64,000 bases of DNA from Polydactylus sextarius (lineage: Eukaryota; Chordata; Actinopteri; Polynemidae), in the NCBI GenBank assembly GCA_016801845.1, contig CM028922.1:5945501-6009500 (forward strand), in the 5' to 3' direction. A model generated the notes under the pieces. The model was not told the origin of the DNA and made no database searches. It was given only the letters and a program-made list of their open reading frames with translations. The translations under genes were made by a program, and so were the position numbers. Positions 1 to 13,900 of the stretch are shown here, in pieces. Position 1 is the first letter of the stretch; each line of letters begins with the position of its first letter.

Positions 1-1650
1 ATTTCTTACTACGATTATTATCATGTAGATTTATTGTTTGTTTTGGGGCTACCTGGTAACTGAGACCACCATAAATCATCCTGATCAAATCTCAGCCATT
101 TGGTTCTGAGGAAGCTAAGTTCATGATGAGTGTTTTGCTTGGAAATTGGTTTCTCCTCTGGTTGTTTCCCTCCCCACATTTTTCAACAGAACACATCCTG
201 GATCAGGCTGAATCCCGCAGAGACGAAACTGACATGAGACTCCAACTGGTGAGATTATAAAGCTGAATATAACCCAAAATCCAAAGTAATGCAACACTAC
301 AGGAGTTAGAGACCGAAATGAACGTAAAATGACAATATTTTACATGTATACACTATATAAAACACTTAAAATGTCACTTAAATGGGCATGAAAGTATGTG
401 TGTTAATGTCCAGTATATGTCAGGAAATGTAACTTCCTCCATGAAGACATATATAACATTATTACGCCCATGTTACTCTTGTCAGTCATCTCTTTATAAA
501 GGATGGGTCAAAATACATCAATAAACACTTATAGTGGGTCATTAACTGCTGTGTGTCATAAAACACACCTATGCTGCTCATAAATGCTGAATCACCATAT
601 ATTACTGTTACTGAAAAACATGTTCTGTTACAGAGAAGTGTCTGTTTTCAAAGGCTTTTAACAACATTATTCTGATTCAGATGATTCAGATCATGATGTG
701 TACCTAAAATAACTCAGGCTTCTGGGTAAGAGAAGCGATAGATAACTGCAACTGCAACCACAGTTTGAGAAACTGACATGTCATCAGAGCTGCTCTTTCA
801 TAAACTTCTGTCCTTTAAGGAAAATAAGTTTATTGAACTAACAAAGCATTTGCTGCTAAAACTTCTTCAGATTGGAGTCATTTGATGTTCAGATTGCCTC
901 TCACTGCATTATGCATTTTACGTCCAGATTATGTAACCATAACCTTCTTACACTGACTAAAAACCTCACATCATTTTTTTCCCCCTGCTTTGATCTGAAG
1001 GATTATATATTGGTCAGCATGAGAGCTTCAGCAGATACAAAACTTATTAAAATCCTCATTATGCAACATCAGTGCCTGTGCTCATCTGTGATCTGCGTTG
1101 GGAGCTCGGGATGTTGTCTTAAAGTCACTGGAGCAAATTTATAAAGAACTCAGCAGTGTCAGATTTATCTGTCTATTTGAGGAGAAATGAATGCAAATGA
1201 CAATGACACATCTCTGTTGTATTGTTCCCTTTTTGGTTTTGTTTCTCTGTTTTTTGCTTTGAGGCCGTTCCATTTCTGCTCCTATCAAACATGAGTGAGA
1301 TACATGTGCAGAAAATAATGGATCTGTTTGTTTCTTTCACCTTCCAGTCAGCATCCTGAGGGAAAATTAGTTTGCGCGTGAATTTATGTTTTGTTTTCCT
1401 CTCTAAGATGTGCCGCCATGGGTAGATTAGATCTATTTGCTTCTGCTTCCTGTATTTCCTGTGTGTCTGGCTGATGTATTTAACTGTGTGTTTGTGTGTA
1501 TGTGTGTGTTTGTGTGTGTATTAATATTGTAAATAGTGTGCAAGTAGAGTGTGATTCATGGCTCTCTGACAGGAGACTGGGGAGGGTGGGTAGCATTGTT
1601 AATGTTCCTCATTGGCTGAAATATTTTCTCTGGCAACTAGAAAATGTGAT
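1..1650. other. Upstream spacer, no gene seen
   Basis: AT-rich sequence with no exon that I can support. Short open frames here have no recognisable protein and no paired splice signals. It ends at a purine-rich block that I read as the start of the rnf208 upstream exon. Confidence 0.5.
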
Positions 1651-1679
1651 CTTGCCTGCAGAGGCACTGCAGTGTGTGC

Positions 1680-2548
1680 TGCAGCGAGAGAGAGTGGATG
1701 AGAGAGAAAGAGAGAGGAAGCGAGAGAAAGAGAGAGAGAGAGAGGAGGGGATGGGCGAGCAAAACAAGCCTCATGCATGAGGAGGGAGCCAGAAGCACAG
1801 AGACAGAGGGAGAGTGCGTGCGTGGGTGTGTGCATGTATGTGTGAAAACACTGCGCATGTGTGACTGTGAGGTGCACTGACTGAAGCACACAGAGGAGGA
1901 GAAAGAGGAGTAATGAACGGCAGCTGAGCCGAGAGGAGAGGGAAAGGAGGCGAAGAGAGGCTCACCTGGACACCAGAAGGATAGAGACGGGCAGAAGGAA
2001 AGAAGGAGGAAGAGAGGGCAGAGGGAAAACAGCATAGATACTCAGGTCACTGCACAAAATAAGCTGAATAATTTTGAGAGGTTTAGGGAAAAGAGAGGAA
2101 CAGAGGGATGAAGAAAGAGATACCAGAGGGAGACACTCTGCCACAGCTCATCAGAGAAGGAGGAAGGGCGGGAGAGTGAAGGACAAAGGTGCCAGAGAGG
2201 AGAGAAGAGGAGAGAGGAGGAACGAGGGATGCAGAGCTCGATGAAAGCAGCCCAAGACATGACGCATCCACCTTGCAACAGCTTCCTCCATCTTACATCT
2301 CCTCCATCTTTTCCTGCTTGTTGTTCATCCTGCTCAGAGTCAAATGGACAGTGAACAGCATCCTCCCTCTGGTAAAACAAACCCTGAAGAAAGAGACTGA
2401 GAGGGTTTGGTTTATCTTGGCATAACAGCATCAACAACATCAACATAAACAATAATAGTAATAATAATAATAATAATCACAACAAGGACTGGAACAGGAG
2501 CCACGAGGCGAGAAAGGACTGGAACAAGACAAGTGCGTAAGCAGACAG
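1680..2548 (+). other. rnf208: Probable 5' UTR exon and promoter region of rnf208
   Basis: This is a long GA-rich block (many GAGA runs, about 1680-2250) that ends in a good splice donor, ACAG|GTGAGG, at 2548/2549. The next convincing acceptor on this strand, a long pyrimidine tract ending CACAG at 8568, lies just upstream of the rnf208 start codon. The simplest reading is an untranslated first exon spliced over about 6 kb to the single coding exon. The left boundary and transcription start are guesses, and there is no RNA evidence. Confidence 0.35.
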
Positions 2549-4311
2549 GTGAGGATGAGAACAGGCTGTGCTTCTGTTTGGTGATGAAAATCCTGTGATT
2601 ATTTTTGTGTGTTAATCTTCATCCTTTGCATCTGTGTGATGTGTCTGTGCCAGACATGTGAGGTGATGCTCTAATGTTCTCCTCTTTTTAACGATCCAAA
2701 ACAACCACTGTCTTTGCATTTTGCTTTGTTAGGTCGAGAATTTGCACGATTGTTGCATCATAGGTCGTCCATTTTGCAGACACACACACATGAATGGATG
2801 GATGAATGGGGACATGTAAACACACACTCACCTGCGCATGTACATATCTGCACAGAGCACGGAAAAAAACAAAAATGGTTCGACTCTATAATTACACTGT
2901 GATGATGTTTGAGTTTGGGTAGAGATGGTATTTTGTGGAAGGTGTCATGTTTCCGGCGGTTTTGACATTTGACAGACCTTTGCACAGACAGACATCGTGG
3001 AGGGTGGGGGTTGGGGAGGTGGTGGTGGTGGTGGGGGCAGGGGGGAGAAGGGGGGGACGGGGCAAGAACGGCCTGTTCTGTAGTTGTCAGCAGCAAGCGA
3101 AGGCATCTCTATATTGGCCATACATTGGCGCTGCAGTGAGAGTGCTGGGTACACCATGCTGTGATTGCATAACTGCTGCTCCTGAACACACCCCTCCCAC
3201 ATGCGAAGAAGCAAAGCTACAGCTCCATCTCACACAGTCCAAACATTTAAGCCACCTCACCTCTACCTCACCGATGAGTCCCCCCTTTTTTTCTCCCTTT
3301 TTTTCCCTCCTCACTCAAAACACCAACAAATGTCGTTCGTCTCCATCCCTGCACTGAGACAGCCTCCTTTTACAGAAACATCAGCTGCTTTAATCAATCA
3401 AGCCACTGTCCTTATTGAAGACCTGGGCATTTGCTGAACCTCACCCTCATAAATCTTGTATGAGGTCCGTGTCAGATTGAGCGATGCTGGTTATTGCTTT
3501 TATTTTTCTGCCTGCGTGCAACTCTACCATGTTGCCGTGGGAGCTACATACACGAGAACAAAGAGCACTTGGCTGTAATGAATTGCGAGGCAAAATGGCC
3601 GAAGTCTGCCATGAATGACAAGAGGCAGATTTATTAAAAACCTCTCCACATACTCACTGGGCACTTGAGCACTTTCTGCACATGCAACATTTACAGACGT
3701 CAGACAGCAATGATACAGAAGCTCATATTAACAGAGTGATGGATCGACTGCTAATGTATTAATCATATCTTGATGATTTTGAATCTTTTAAATACATTGG
3801 CCTGTCACCAACTACAGCTACTCCTTGTTATATATGTGGAGTTCACTCCTCTATTCAAATTATACCGTTGACACAGAGAAACATGAAAAACAAACAACAC
3901 ACCGACGCACAACACAAACCACTTAATATACATATACATATAGAATTTTTTTTTTTTTAAATATATCTCAAATGAATACATCCTCATCCTGCTGCATATA
4001 AATCATTCACAACATTTCTCTGACTCTACACAAGTGCCATGATCCCCAGAGAGAAGCTGCAGCCAGCGAACATACAGTAAATCTGGGGATTTGTCCTCAA
4101 ATCACGCTAAGGTCAAAATACATTATGTAATCAAAATACAACATATTATCCCCTCACGGGTCTGAGTTGATGATGATGATGTGGTGATGGTTTTTACCAT
4201 CTGAGCCATGAATGTGGATACACATCTCAACATAGCTGGCATACCTGACATACTGCTGGTATGTGTGGAAGAGGCACATAGACCCAGACTCTCTGTTTTG
4301 TCCAGACTATG

Positions 4312-4513
<202 letters not shown>

Positions 4514-4642
4514 TTTTCATTGAGAGAAAAGAGAGAGAGAGAGAGGTAGGGAGACAGACCGATGCATGACTCATTCAGATCACGGTGCCCTTCTCCTGCT
4601 CTCAGATCTGCACAGGTGGAATCTATCCTCTGTGCTCAGGAG

Positions 4643-4644
4643 GT

Positions 4645-4722
<78 letters not shown>
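4643..4722. repeat. (TG)n microsatellite
   Basis: About 80 bp of TG with one interruption near 4651, 130 bp after the TAGA array. Confidence 0.97.
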
Positions 4723-4723
<1 letters not shown>

Positions 4724-7700
4724 AAAAGAGATGAAGGAACATGGTGGGAGTGCGAGAGCAGAGGAATGTTCTAGGCCTGTGGTTTAGCTAGTTTTTTTTT
4801 CTATTTTCAGGTCAGGTGTGTACTTGTTAGTCAGATGTAGATGTAGATTTTTAAAATGTTCCTTTTTCGTGGCCCAAATCTGCTCGTTATCTGTTTGTCT
4901 GCATGTGGACTGGAATGTAAGGGGTGGTGCCGCGTACGTGATGAGGAGATGTGTTAGGGTGAGAATGTCCTAAGATATGTGTGTGTGACTTTGTGTGTGT
5001 GTGTGTGTTTAATGGTATGAGGAATTTGCTGTTGAGACAGACTCCTCTGACATCTCTGTGGTCAGCTCTCTTCTTCCTTTTCTTGCTTGTGATGACGAGG
5101 TCAAATGCCTGCCATGATTTCATTAGTGTGATCATTCCTCTGCAGGGAGAGAATCCAGATATATGAACATAAACATATGCATGCACACAAATAAACACAC
5201 AATATCAAAACTCTGGGAGAGTACCACGGTGGCTCAGCCAGAGATGAGCTCCTTACATAACCCGAGAGGGCTCCGTCGATTAAGGAGGAGGCTGCGCCAA
5301 AGTGGACCCATCAGCAGGCAGCTTGCATCAGTTATCAGCCCTTTTCATGGCACTGTTACCAAATTAGATGGTAATTTTAGCTGCGTCGTTTCCCCCATGC
5401 TCGAAGGCTCCTCGTGCAGTCTGGTTGCTTTATCAAATCAACTCCTTAACGCTATCAGACAGAAATATTTTCATTCAACTGTTTACATACACCAAATCCC
5501 TAATCCCTTCATAAGATATCTGGGAGAAGTGAAGCTGATTATTTGAGGGTTCTAGTTAAAACATCATCCCTCCTGATGATGTCCAATATCTATATCACTA
5601 CTTGAGAGTTTCAAAATCATAACACATAGTCAATCAATCAATCAATCTGACCATTCAATGCGACATGTGTTGTCAATAATGTACTGTACCACAGACATAT
5701 TTTGGTTTAATATCTCATATAATACATGACAGTTAAATGGACTAATCATCAATTTTGTTATTTTTACTTTTTTTACAACATCTTCTATAGTGATCCTTTA
5801 TTTTAATCATGTAAGTTTGTATTGCGACATGAAGCAGCTATTAAACAGGATTATCATCCTCTCATTATGATATTTAGTAGGAAGCTGAAGTTACTGGTAA
5901 CTCTTTTACATATTTTATGATTTCTTTCCTGACTTTACCTCTAAGGTGATTATATACGCATATAACACTATCAAGGTACTTAGATGAAAATGACATGGTC
6001 TTTTATTTTTGGTTGTTAACACAACGCCTGCAGGGAGAAACAGGTTATTTTGGGAGAGGTGTTGCAGCACTGCAGTGCTACAGACACATTTGATGAGATT
6101 GTGAGTGATTCTGGGTAGCGGTTGTGTGTGTTTAAGTACAGAGTGTACAAATATGTTGACAGATTCATAGAAAAAAGGATAAGGAGGACAAACAAATGTC
6201 TGCTTGCGCAGACGCCCAGTACGGTTCACAGCGTCACGTGAAAGTAATGGGCCAACCACTTCCGTCTGCTCGGTACATCTGTGTCATTCATTCGGTGTGA
6301 ATCTTCAGCAGAGGTTGGGGGTAGGAAACCACTGAGAGGTGCATAGATAAACAAACCATAAATAGACACCAGGACCAGTGCTACACTACACCCCCCTCGC
6401 CCTCCACCTCCTCTATTTCTCTCTCTCTCTCTCTTCCACATCATATAGGTCACCTCCTCTGCTCAGCTTCTTTTCTTCTTCTAATGAATCATCGCTGTTG
6501 ACAGCTATGAACAGAATGAAAAGATGTGTCATCCTCCAGCTTCTGCTGTTTTGGCAGCTATTGTTTGGTCATTCTAAAAATTTTCAGCCATGCACTTGTT
6601 CTTTTTTTTTTTTTTTTCCACAAACCCACACACGGTATGACACAAACCCTCCACGCACAATATAACCCGTTCCCACTCGTGTTAGAGCCTTAGTTAAAAC
6701 TGACGCAAACCCACAAGATGACTGAACACTGATGGGAAACAGGAACTGTGACAAAAACAGGGACCGCAATGTGTGTCACAATCACCTGCTGTGAACACAC
6801 ACTGTGGACACTTTAGCTTCTAATTTTTTGTCAGTTGCACTTATTCTGCAATGTACTGTCACCATACCAGAAAACTAAAAGAAAGATCATAAAACCTAGA
6901 TTATAATGTATATACATTCAGAGGCCTTTACTTTTGTTGGGCACACCTGTGCAATCTAATCCGGTGCAGCCCTGCTATAAAACTTGTCATTGATGGGATT
7001 CTTCAGCAGTCAGAAACCATTGACTGAAATAAAGGTGTCAACATGAACAAAAAAAAGATGGCACACTCTCTGTGCTGTGCCCCAGAGCGGATGTCAATGT
7101 TATAATTATCTTTCTTTTTAAAGAGCCACACCTGGGCCACAGCCAAGATGCACAAGGAAACAAGATAAATATTTTTTCCACCATCTCGGCATCATCTATT
7201 AGCAGATGAACACAGAGAATGTGAACTTAATACAGATATTATATAGCCATAGAGTCAGAGCTGCATGGGTGTTTCCCTCCAATTAAAAAAGGGAAATAAA
7301 ACAATGTAAAATATTCTTAAATCGCACACAGAAATATCCTAGAAAATGCAACCTTTATATATTCTCATTATGAAGGTCTTTCATGTGCAGGGATAAAGCA
7401 CATTGAAAGCAGCATGTCTTTCTAAATATAATCTTCCTCCAACCCTCCATGTTTGTTGTCCATTTTCACACCATATTGATGAATTTTCACTAAAACTTTC
7501 ACTAAAATGTGTTTTTTTCTGTAGAAATCCATGTATTTGACATATTTGTCCTATTTTCCTGTTTTTTGCACAGGTCGACCAAAGACGGACCTTGGTGAAA
7601 AAAGGAGACGAGCGCAGAGGCATCCGTCTGACTGTTATCACTCCTCTGCTCATTTGGGAGGAGAAAAAAAAAACTCTTCACTCCCACCTTTGAGGAATTT

Positions 7701-8648
7701 GGGAGCTTTGGAGTTTGAATGAGTCATTCCAACAATTTTCTGGAACATTATAGGACACCTCCCTGCAAAATAGACCTCCTCCTCTTTCCTCCCTCCTCTT
7801 TCCTTATCAACAAGTCACTGAGAGGGTCACGCAAGTTCACCTGACCACGTTGGATCAAGGGCAAAGAGAAAGAGGTTAATTCTTTCTTTCTTTCTTTCTC
7901 ACGCTTTCCGAGTCGATGCGTGACACACCCACAGCCGAAAACAGGAAGCTGAGCGGGCGTTCGAGCGAGACACACATGTAAAGGCTAGTTTGAGAAGGCA
8001 AGAGTTTCCCCTGGTGGGTCACAGGATATAGTTTAAGACAATACCTCTTGGACCTTTCTGAACTGCCTGTACTCAGCACCTTCCCCTTTCTCTCTCCGCA
8101 ACTCTGTGAATGCAGAAATCTACCAATCTGTACTGTATGTATATATGTGAGCATCTGTGTGCATATGAGATTATTTATTGATGTTCACTGAGTGACAACA
8201 TATATTTGTGCTAAAGTCTACTATCTGTCCTTGTGTGTGAATATACATTTGTGGAAATAGCAATCAGAGACAGCACAGGTAACATCAGCATAAGTGGTTT
8301 AAAACAACAAAAAACTACCTTTAAGTAGTCAACACTGGTCAGATACTTTAAGCTGGACTGTTAAACCATCTGTACATATCAGAGCTGCAGATTGTGGTGC
8401 TCTGGCTGAATTCCTCTATCTGCCTTCTCCTCATAAAGACTCAGGCTGATAGAGGTGCACAACAGGGGGGGATATCTGAGGGAAACATGGAGGCAACCAT
8501 CCGTCCCCATGTCCCCTCCAATGGCTGACTTGAAACAAGGAGCCTAGTCTTTTTTCCCCTTGCACAGAACCAAGCAGGGGCATCCAACGCTGATCAGAGC
8601 CACAACCCCCCCCACCTCCTCTCTCTTCCACCTCCACGAAACGTGCGA

Positions 8649-9425
8649 ATGTCCTGCCTCAGGCGTCAGCCCGTCACCATCCCCATGGACACCGTCAAGA
8701 TCATCCAGTCGGAGAAGTTTCCCAGAGAGTGCCCCGTGCCCGTCACCCAGCCGAGGTATGCTCCTCCCCCCAGAGTGGCGTGGGACGGTGGAGGCGAGGG
8801 CGAAATCATCGTCAACCAGGCCTGCAGTGACCTGACCCTGGATATAGTGGGGTCTCCGAGGCCCATGGTGTCCCCGCCTGCCCCCGTGACGCGCAGGGAG
8901 CAGAGCTTCCTGGCGCAGCGCAAAACCAGTGCCAACGAAATCTGCTACCACCAGTTTCACTACAAGATGGAAGACGTTATAGTCAACCAGTACGTGCTGC
9001 GCTCCTCCTCCACTTCCTCCTCCACCTCGTCCTCGTCCTCCTCAGGGCCCGTCATGCCCTGCGAGCCCCTGGACTGTCCCACCTGCGGTCACACGTACAA
9101 TTTTGCTGGCAAGCGTCCACGAATCCTCTCCTGCCTGCACTCGGTGTGCGAGGAGTGCCTGCAGATCCTCTACGAGTCCTGTCCCAAGTACAAGTTCATC
9201 TCCTGCCCCACGTGCCGGCGTGAGACGGTGCTGTTCACTGACTATGGCCTTGCTGCTCTGGCCATCAACACCAGCATCCTGAGCCGCTTGCCCTCTGACC
9301 CCAATGGGCCCGTGCAGTGGGGCGGGGACGCTGACCGCAGCTGCTACCAGACTGTGCGCCAATACTGCCAGTCAGCCTGCACCTGCCAGATCGCCAACCC
9401 CTTGTCCTCCTGTGGCATCATGTAG
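8649..9425 (+). CDS. rnf208: RING finger protein 208 (E3 ubiquitin ligase)
   Basis: Intronless coding region, 258 aa (human RNF208 is about 260). I chose the ATG at 8649 because the protein then begins MSCLRRQPV, matching the family; the frame stays open two codons upstream but only with GTG. The central C3HC4 RING runs from C143 to C189 (C143, C146, C162, H164, C167, C170, C186, C189), followed by the family motif CRRETVLFTDYGLAALA. A short motif occurs twice, EIIVNQ (about 52-57) and DVIVNQ (about 109-114). A serine/threonine run occupies about 119-133. The last four residues are CGIM, a CaaX-type ending that suggests farnesylation and membrane attachment. The family acts in ubiquitin transfer; the substrate cannot be read from sequence. 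The acceptor at 8568/8569 implies an upstream untranslated exon. The convergent unknown gene lies 1.5 kb downstream. Confidence 0.95.
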   Translation: MSCLRRQPVTIPMDTVKIIQSEKFPRECPVPVTQPRYAPPPRVAWDGGGEGEIIVNQACSDLTLDIVGSPRPMVSPPAPVTRREQSFLAQRKTSANEICYHQFHYKMEDVIVNQYVLRSSSTSSSTSSSSSSGPVMPCEPLDCPTCGHTYNFAGKRPRILSCLHSVCEECLQILYESCPKYKFISCPTCRRETVLFTDYGLAALAINTSILSRLPSDPNGPVQWGGDADRSCYQTVRQYCQSACTCQIANPLSSCGIM

Positions 9426-9627
9426 ACAAGGGGAGGACACTGCAGGCATGACTTGACGCTGCCGCCTCTCCCCACCACCGCCACTCTTTTCGTCTATAAG
9501 CTATTCCCTTTCTGCCAGATCCCTTCTCTCACACACATACAGTAAATAAATCCCTCCACAGATGTTATCTCTATATATTTAATAGCACAGATGGATGCTG
9601 TGTGGGACTAATGGATGCTGGTGGTTC

Positions 9628-9644
9628 AATAAATAGTAAATAAA
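9628..9644 (+). terminator. rnf208: rnf208 polyadenylation signals
   Basis: Two AATAAA hexamers (9628-9633 and 9639-9644) lie about 205 bp after the rnf208 stop codon. They fit a short 3' UTR. Confidence 0.7.
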
Positions 9645-9649
9645 TGTAT

Positions 9650-10944
9650 TTTATGTATGAACTGAAATCCTATTCACCCTCTATCGTTTGGTTGGACGTG
9701 TTTGTCATTGACATCTCTTTACATGGGAATGCCAGGGGAGGTCTGCCCCCCCAACCTAGGTGAATAAAGATTAAATAATGATAAAAAAAAATAATTCTGT
9801 GTGGCCTGCACTTGTTATCTTTTAAGATATAGAGTGATTGTGGCAGCAGAACTTTCTTATTTATTATTAATATGAAACTAAACTGTTTACTGTTCAACTG
9901 TCATTTACCTTAAAATATTCATTTAGATTTTAATGGTGAAGGTTAATGAATAAATCAAAGAATTTCAGTTCACTGATGTGTTCTTTTGCGCAGATAAATA
10001 GTTTAATAGTTAGTTAGTTTACAAATTAATTCTATAATCAGGTACAGACTATTTTTAATTATATATATTTTTAAATCTCAGAGGTATTTTTCCATAAGAT
10101 ATGTATAAACCTATCACTTAAAAATCACTTAGTGCAAATGTTAATTTATTCCAAATTTGGCTAAAATGATAAATAATATCATTCACAATTTAAGTTTGTA
10201 TTCAGCTACAAAAAGGAGAATGCTTTTTATTATGTTTTTTTTTTTTTTAATTCCAGGTTATTTTTTTTAAACATAATTCAGGCAGAAACCCAGCTAAAAT
10301 AAAATATCAAAGCAACTCAAAATCTGAAACAATGAATTGATCAAACCATTTCAATTGAAAACGTGTCAATGACACTTTGGAGATGGAAGTTAAAGTTGCT
10401 AACGTTGTATAAATTCAGACAAAGCAACACATGAAACATGAAATTTCATGACATCATGAAGCTCTGGAAGCACATGAAAAGAACTTTCCACCATTTTCTG
10501 ACATTTTACAGACTAAACAATTCATGTCTTTATCAAAAACAAAAATCAAACAGTACGATGAGTAGTCATAACTTCACTCCAGTTGAGACAAATCTGTCTG
10601 TTGTTCAAATGTTTGTGTCATCTTTGATTGATTTATGAAGGATGTTCTTTTTCTCATGAAAACGTAGGCCAAGATCAAATCAATCAGAAGAGACGGTTAT
10701 ATTTACATGACTTTATCTGCCCTGCAGCTCCCACAGGGGAAATAATACACCGAAGCAACATGACAGAGAAAAAAATTGTACATTAATTTAGTTACACGTC
10801 AGTTTTTCTCAGCATAAATTATAAAGGGATGCATGTAATTGGCAATAAATAAACATGGAAAGTTGCTACATATAGTAAGTCAGTGACAGTGCTCAAACAT
10901 CTTAAAAAAAAAAGCAGATTCGTCCGCAGAACTGAAACCAAACA
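9650..10944. other. Convergent spacer between rnf208 and the unknown gene
   Basis: AT-rich, with poly-A and poly-T runs. It probably includes the 3' UTR of the minus-strand gene ending at 10945. I see no other gene here. Confidence 0.5.
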
Positions 10945-13900
10945 TCATGACAAAAGACTGTTGTCCATTTTGATCGGCATAGTCTTCCTCCTCCTCCTGA
11001 ACAGCTGGCTGAGCCGTCGACGGGCTGAGTTTCTCTCAGATGATGGCATCTGTTGGCTGCACAGATAAAATATTTATCAGATGTAGCTGAAGCGGGATAT
11101 TGTGGTAGAAAAACTGAGGGCACTGTGTAAGCTAAGTTTTATTTATCTATTTTTTATTTTCTAAAAAAAAAAAAAAAGGACAAAATGTTCGAGAGGATCA
11201 GACACAACAGCCTGAAAATAAACCCCCACCAGAGCAGTAGCTGTGAACCACTGCATCAGTGTGGCCGGCTGTCATGTTGGAGCAGCACACACACACACAC
11301 ATTAACAGAGCATCATGCATCATATGAGGTTAATAACGCTTCCCTTTTAGAGGTTACAGTTGTAAAAGTCACATCTTACCGAGGAGCTGTGTCCCTTTTC
11401 AAAGACCCAAGTTTTAACTTCCAGCTCTTGCTTTTAAAGCTCTCTTTCTTTTTAGGCTCCTGGAAACCGGAAAACAAAAATATATAAGATTGTAAGAAAA
11501 AAACACAACAGTTTTAGTAGCTGGTAGTTATTACCTAGACACAAATAATGTGTTGTATTAAAATGGACTGTACCTCCTTCTCATTCTCTTCCTCTACCCT
11601 CTCTAGCAGATCATTTATACTCAGATGCTGCCCTCTGCAGTCTGAATTTATTTTCCCTGCACCAAACACACAAGATAAAAATAAGGGATCCTTTTAGAAT
11701 AGAAGAATATCTTAAATATACAAAACATGTCATTAAAGATATAAATTGAAAATGTAAAGGAACAGCTAGAGGTCAACTCACTTAAATGCAGTGTTGTGAG
11801 AGTCGTATCTGAAGACGATCTCTGCCTGAAATGTCCATAATGTGCATTTTTCCGTTTTTGAGGTTCACTGGAGACGTCTGTTGCATTTTCTATAATTCTG
11901 AGCCTCTGACAGGAAGAGCTCTCCACCCCAGCAGCTTTAGAGTCACTCTGACAGGTGTCAGGATCCTGAAAGAAAGTCAAGAGATGCGGAGGCGATGCCG
12001 TCACTGTTTGATCTACACCATCTAAGCCATCACTAGCTTGACAAGCAGATGACATGTTTACAAAGGCAGCAGAGTGGAAACTCTGACAGTTTCTTAATTG
12101 CTTTTGCAAAGATATGATACACGACTGTCATCACCCCGGTTCACCTGCATGTTGTGATTTCCCCGCAGGGTGTCCATCTCCATCTGCAACGTTTGGTTGT
12201 GCATCTGCTGTTGAGCAATTTCTTCCAGCATTTTGCACACCTGCTCCAGATACTGCAGCCCAGGACTCAGTTCTCTCCTCCCCTCTTCCTCAACAAGCTC
12301 CTTGTAACATATAAAGACACAAAAAAAGTATATGACGTAAAATAATCAGCTTCAGCTGTATGATAATTTAAAAAAAGTAACTTAACATGCTAAACTGAGA
12401 TGGTGGACATGGTAAACACTGACATAGTGACAGTGTCGTGAGTATGTTAGTGTGTTGGTGTTAGCATTTAGCTCAAAGCACTACTGTATCCAAGTATTAC
12501 ATCACAGAGCTGCTAGCATGGCCTCATGTAACAAAAGTCAATTCACTGTTTTTTCTCTATTTCTTTTAAAAAGGGAAAACAGAAAGATTTCCTTGAGGCT
12601 ACGGTGCTGACCTCATTTTCTGTTACACTTTCAATTTACCAAGTAGAAAATCCTTAAATTTTAGTGATTGTAAACCCACTGTAAATTGTATTGACTGATG
12701 CTGAAATGCTGAAATTAATAATAATAATAAAATTTCAGCTCTAAACAGAATATTTTAAATAATTATAGATAAAACTTTGACTAAAATGATTTCAAAATGA
12801 AGCTTCAATGAACTTTGCAAGTTGTAAAAATTTCAACCTGCCCTCTCAGAACTGGTTGGTTCTCATTTTATTTGTTTCTTTCTTTTTTCTTTTTCGTCTC
12901 TTGTATGCTTGTATCCACTGAACTGAGTTAGGGTTAGAGGGATGATAATAATGAAGTATAATTAGAAATAATTACAGTTACGCTTTTCTGAAAGCCTTTT
13001 AAAAACTTGGCCCTGACACAACAAAATAAACACTATGCACACAACACACCCAAAGACTAAAGAAACACACGAGGACACAAAGAAACACAAAAGGTACGAT
13101 TAATCCAGTTGTTTGAGCACCTCTGTGTCGAGTCAGCATAAACTGATTTTTCACCTTGAGCTCATTTGCTCATGACAAATATAAAGAGGAACATCTCCAG
13201 TGTTGTTTTACATTGTTGGTTGAAATCAGATTTGGAATAAAAACATTTTTTTTACTCTCGGGGGGAGTTCACAATATGTCTGTAATATTCAATAAAAAAC
13301 ACATCGACTGCTTCATGTCCATTCCTCTCGTGCCTGTGGGCGTTAAGTCACCTGGGCAGACTGGTTTGTGATCTCTCACACTGTAGACGGACTCATGTTA
13401 AGACTGTGAGCATGAAAGAGATCCTGTATGAGTAATGACATGCCTGTGCTACTTTAAACTGAAGAGCAATTTTGTGAATGTGTGTTGCAACCTTTTAACT
13501 GTGGTAAAAGTAGAGTCTTTGTTACACTCCTCGGACTTTCGTTGAAGCGTTCTTTTAACTTTTACAACTTAGTGCTGGGCAAGATCACGCACGTTAGAGT
13601 GAAACTGATGTAATTATGAAACTGGAGGAACAAATAGGAACAAACCCCTTTTTTGTTTTTTCAGTGACAGAAAACATGACACAGTGTGAAACATCTGTTA
13701 TGCTTTTCCAAAAAAAAAATGAAAACTAAATTCTTAGACGTTTGAACATAATCTAAAACAGTATCTCACCTCTGCACTCTGCTTGTTGCATATCAAAGAC
13801 GTCGGTCGTCTGTGAATTTCTGACAACTGCCTGTGGGTCACCAACGTGTCGGCTCTCTTTCTCAGGGCAAAGTTCTCTGACCTTTGACCTCTCACTATTG

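Noticed and set aside
2935..3357. 140-residue plus-strand frame
   Set aside because: Driven by G-rich and pyrimidine-rich low-complexity sequence, with no recognisable domain.
5163..5546. 127-residue plus-strand frame as a gene
   Set aside because: No family resemblance or splice context; kept only as a possible non-coding element.
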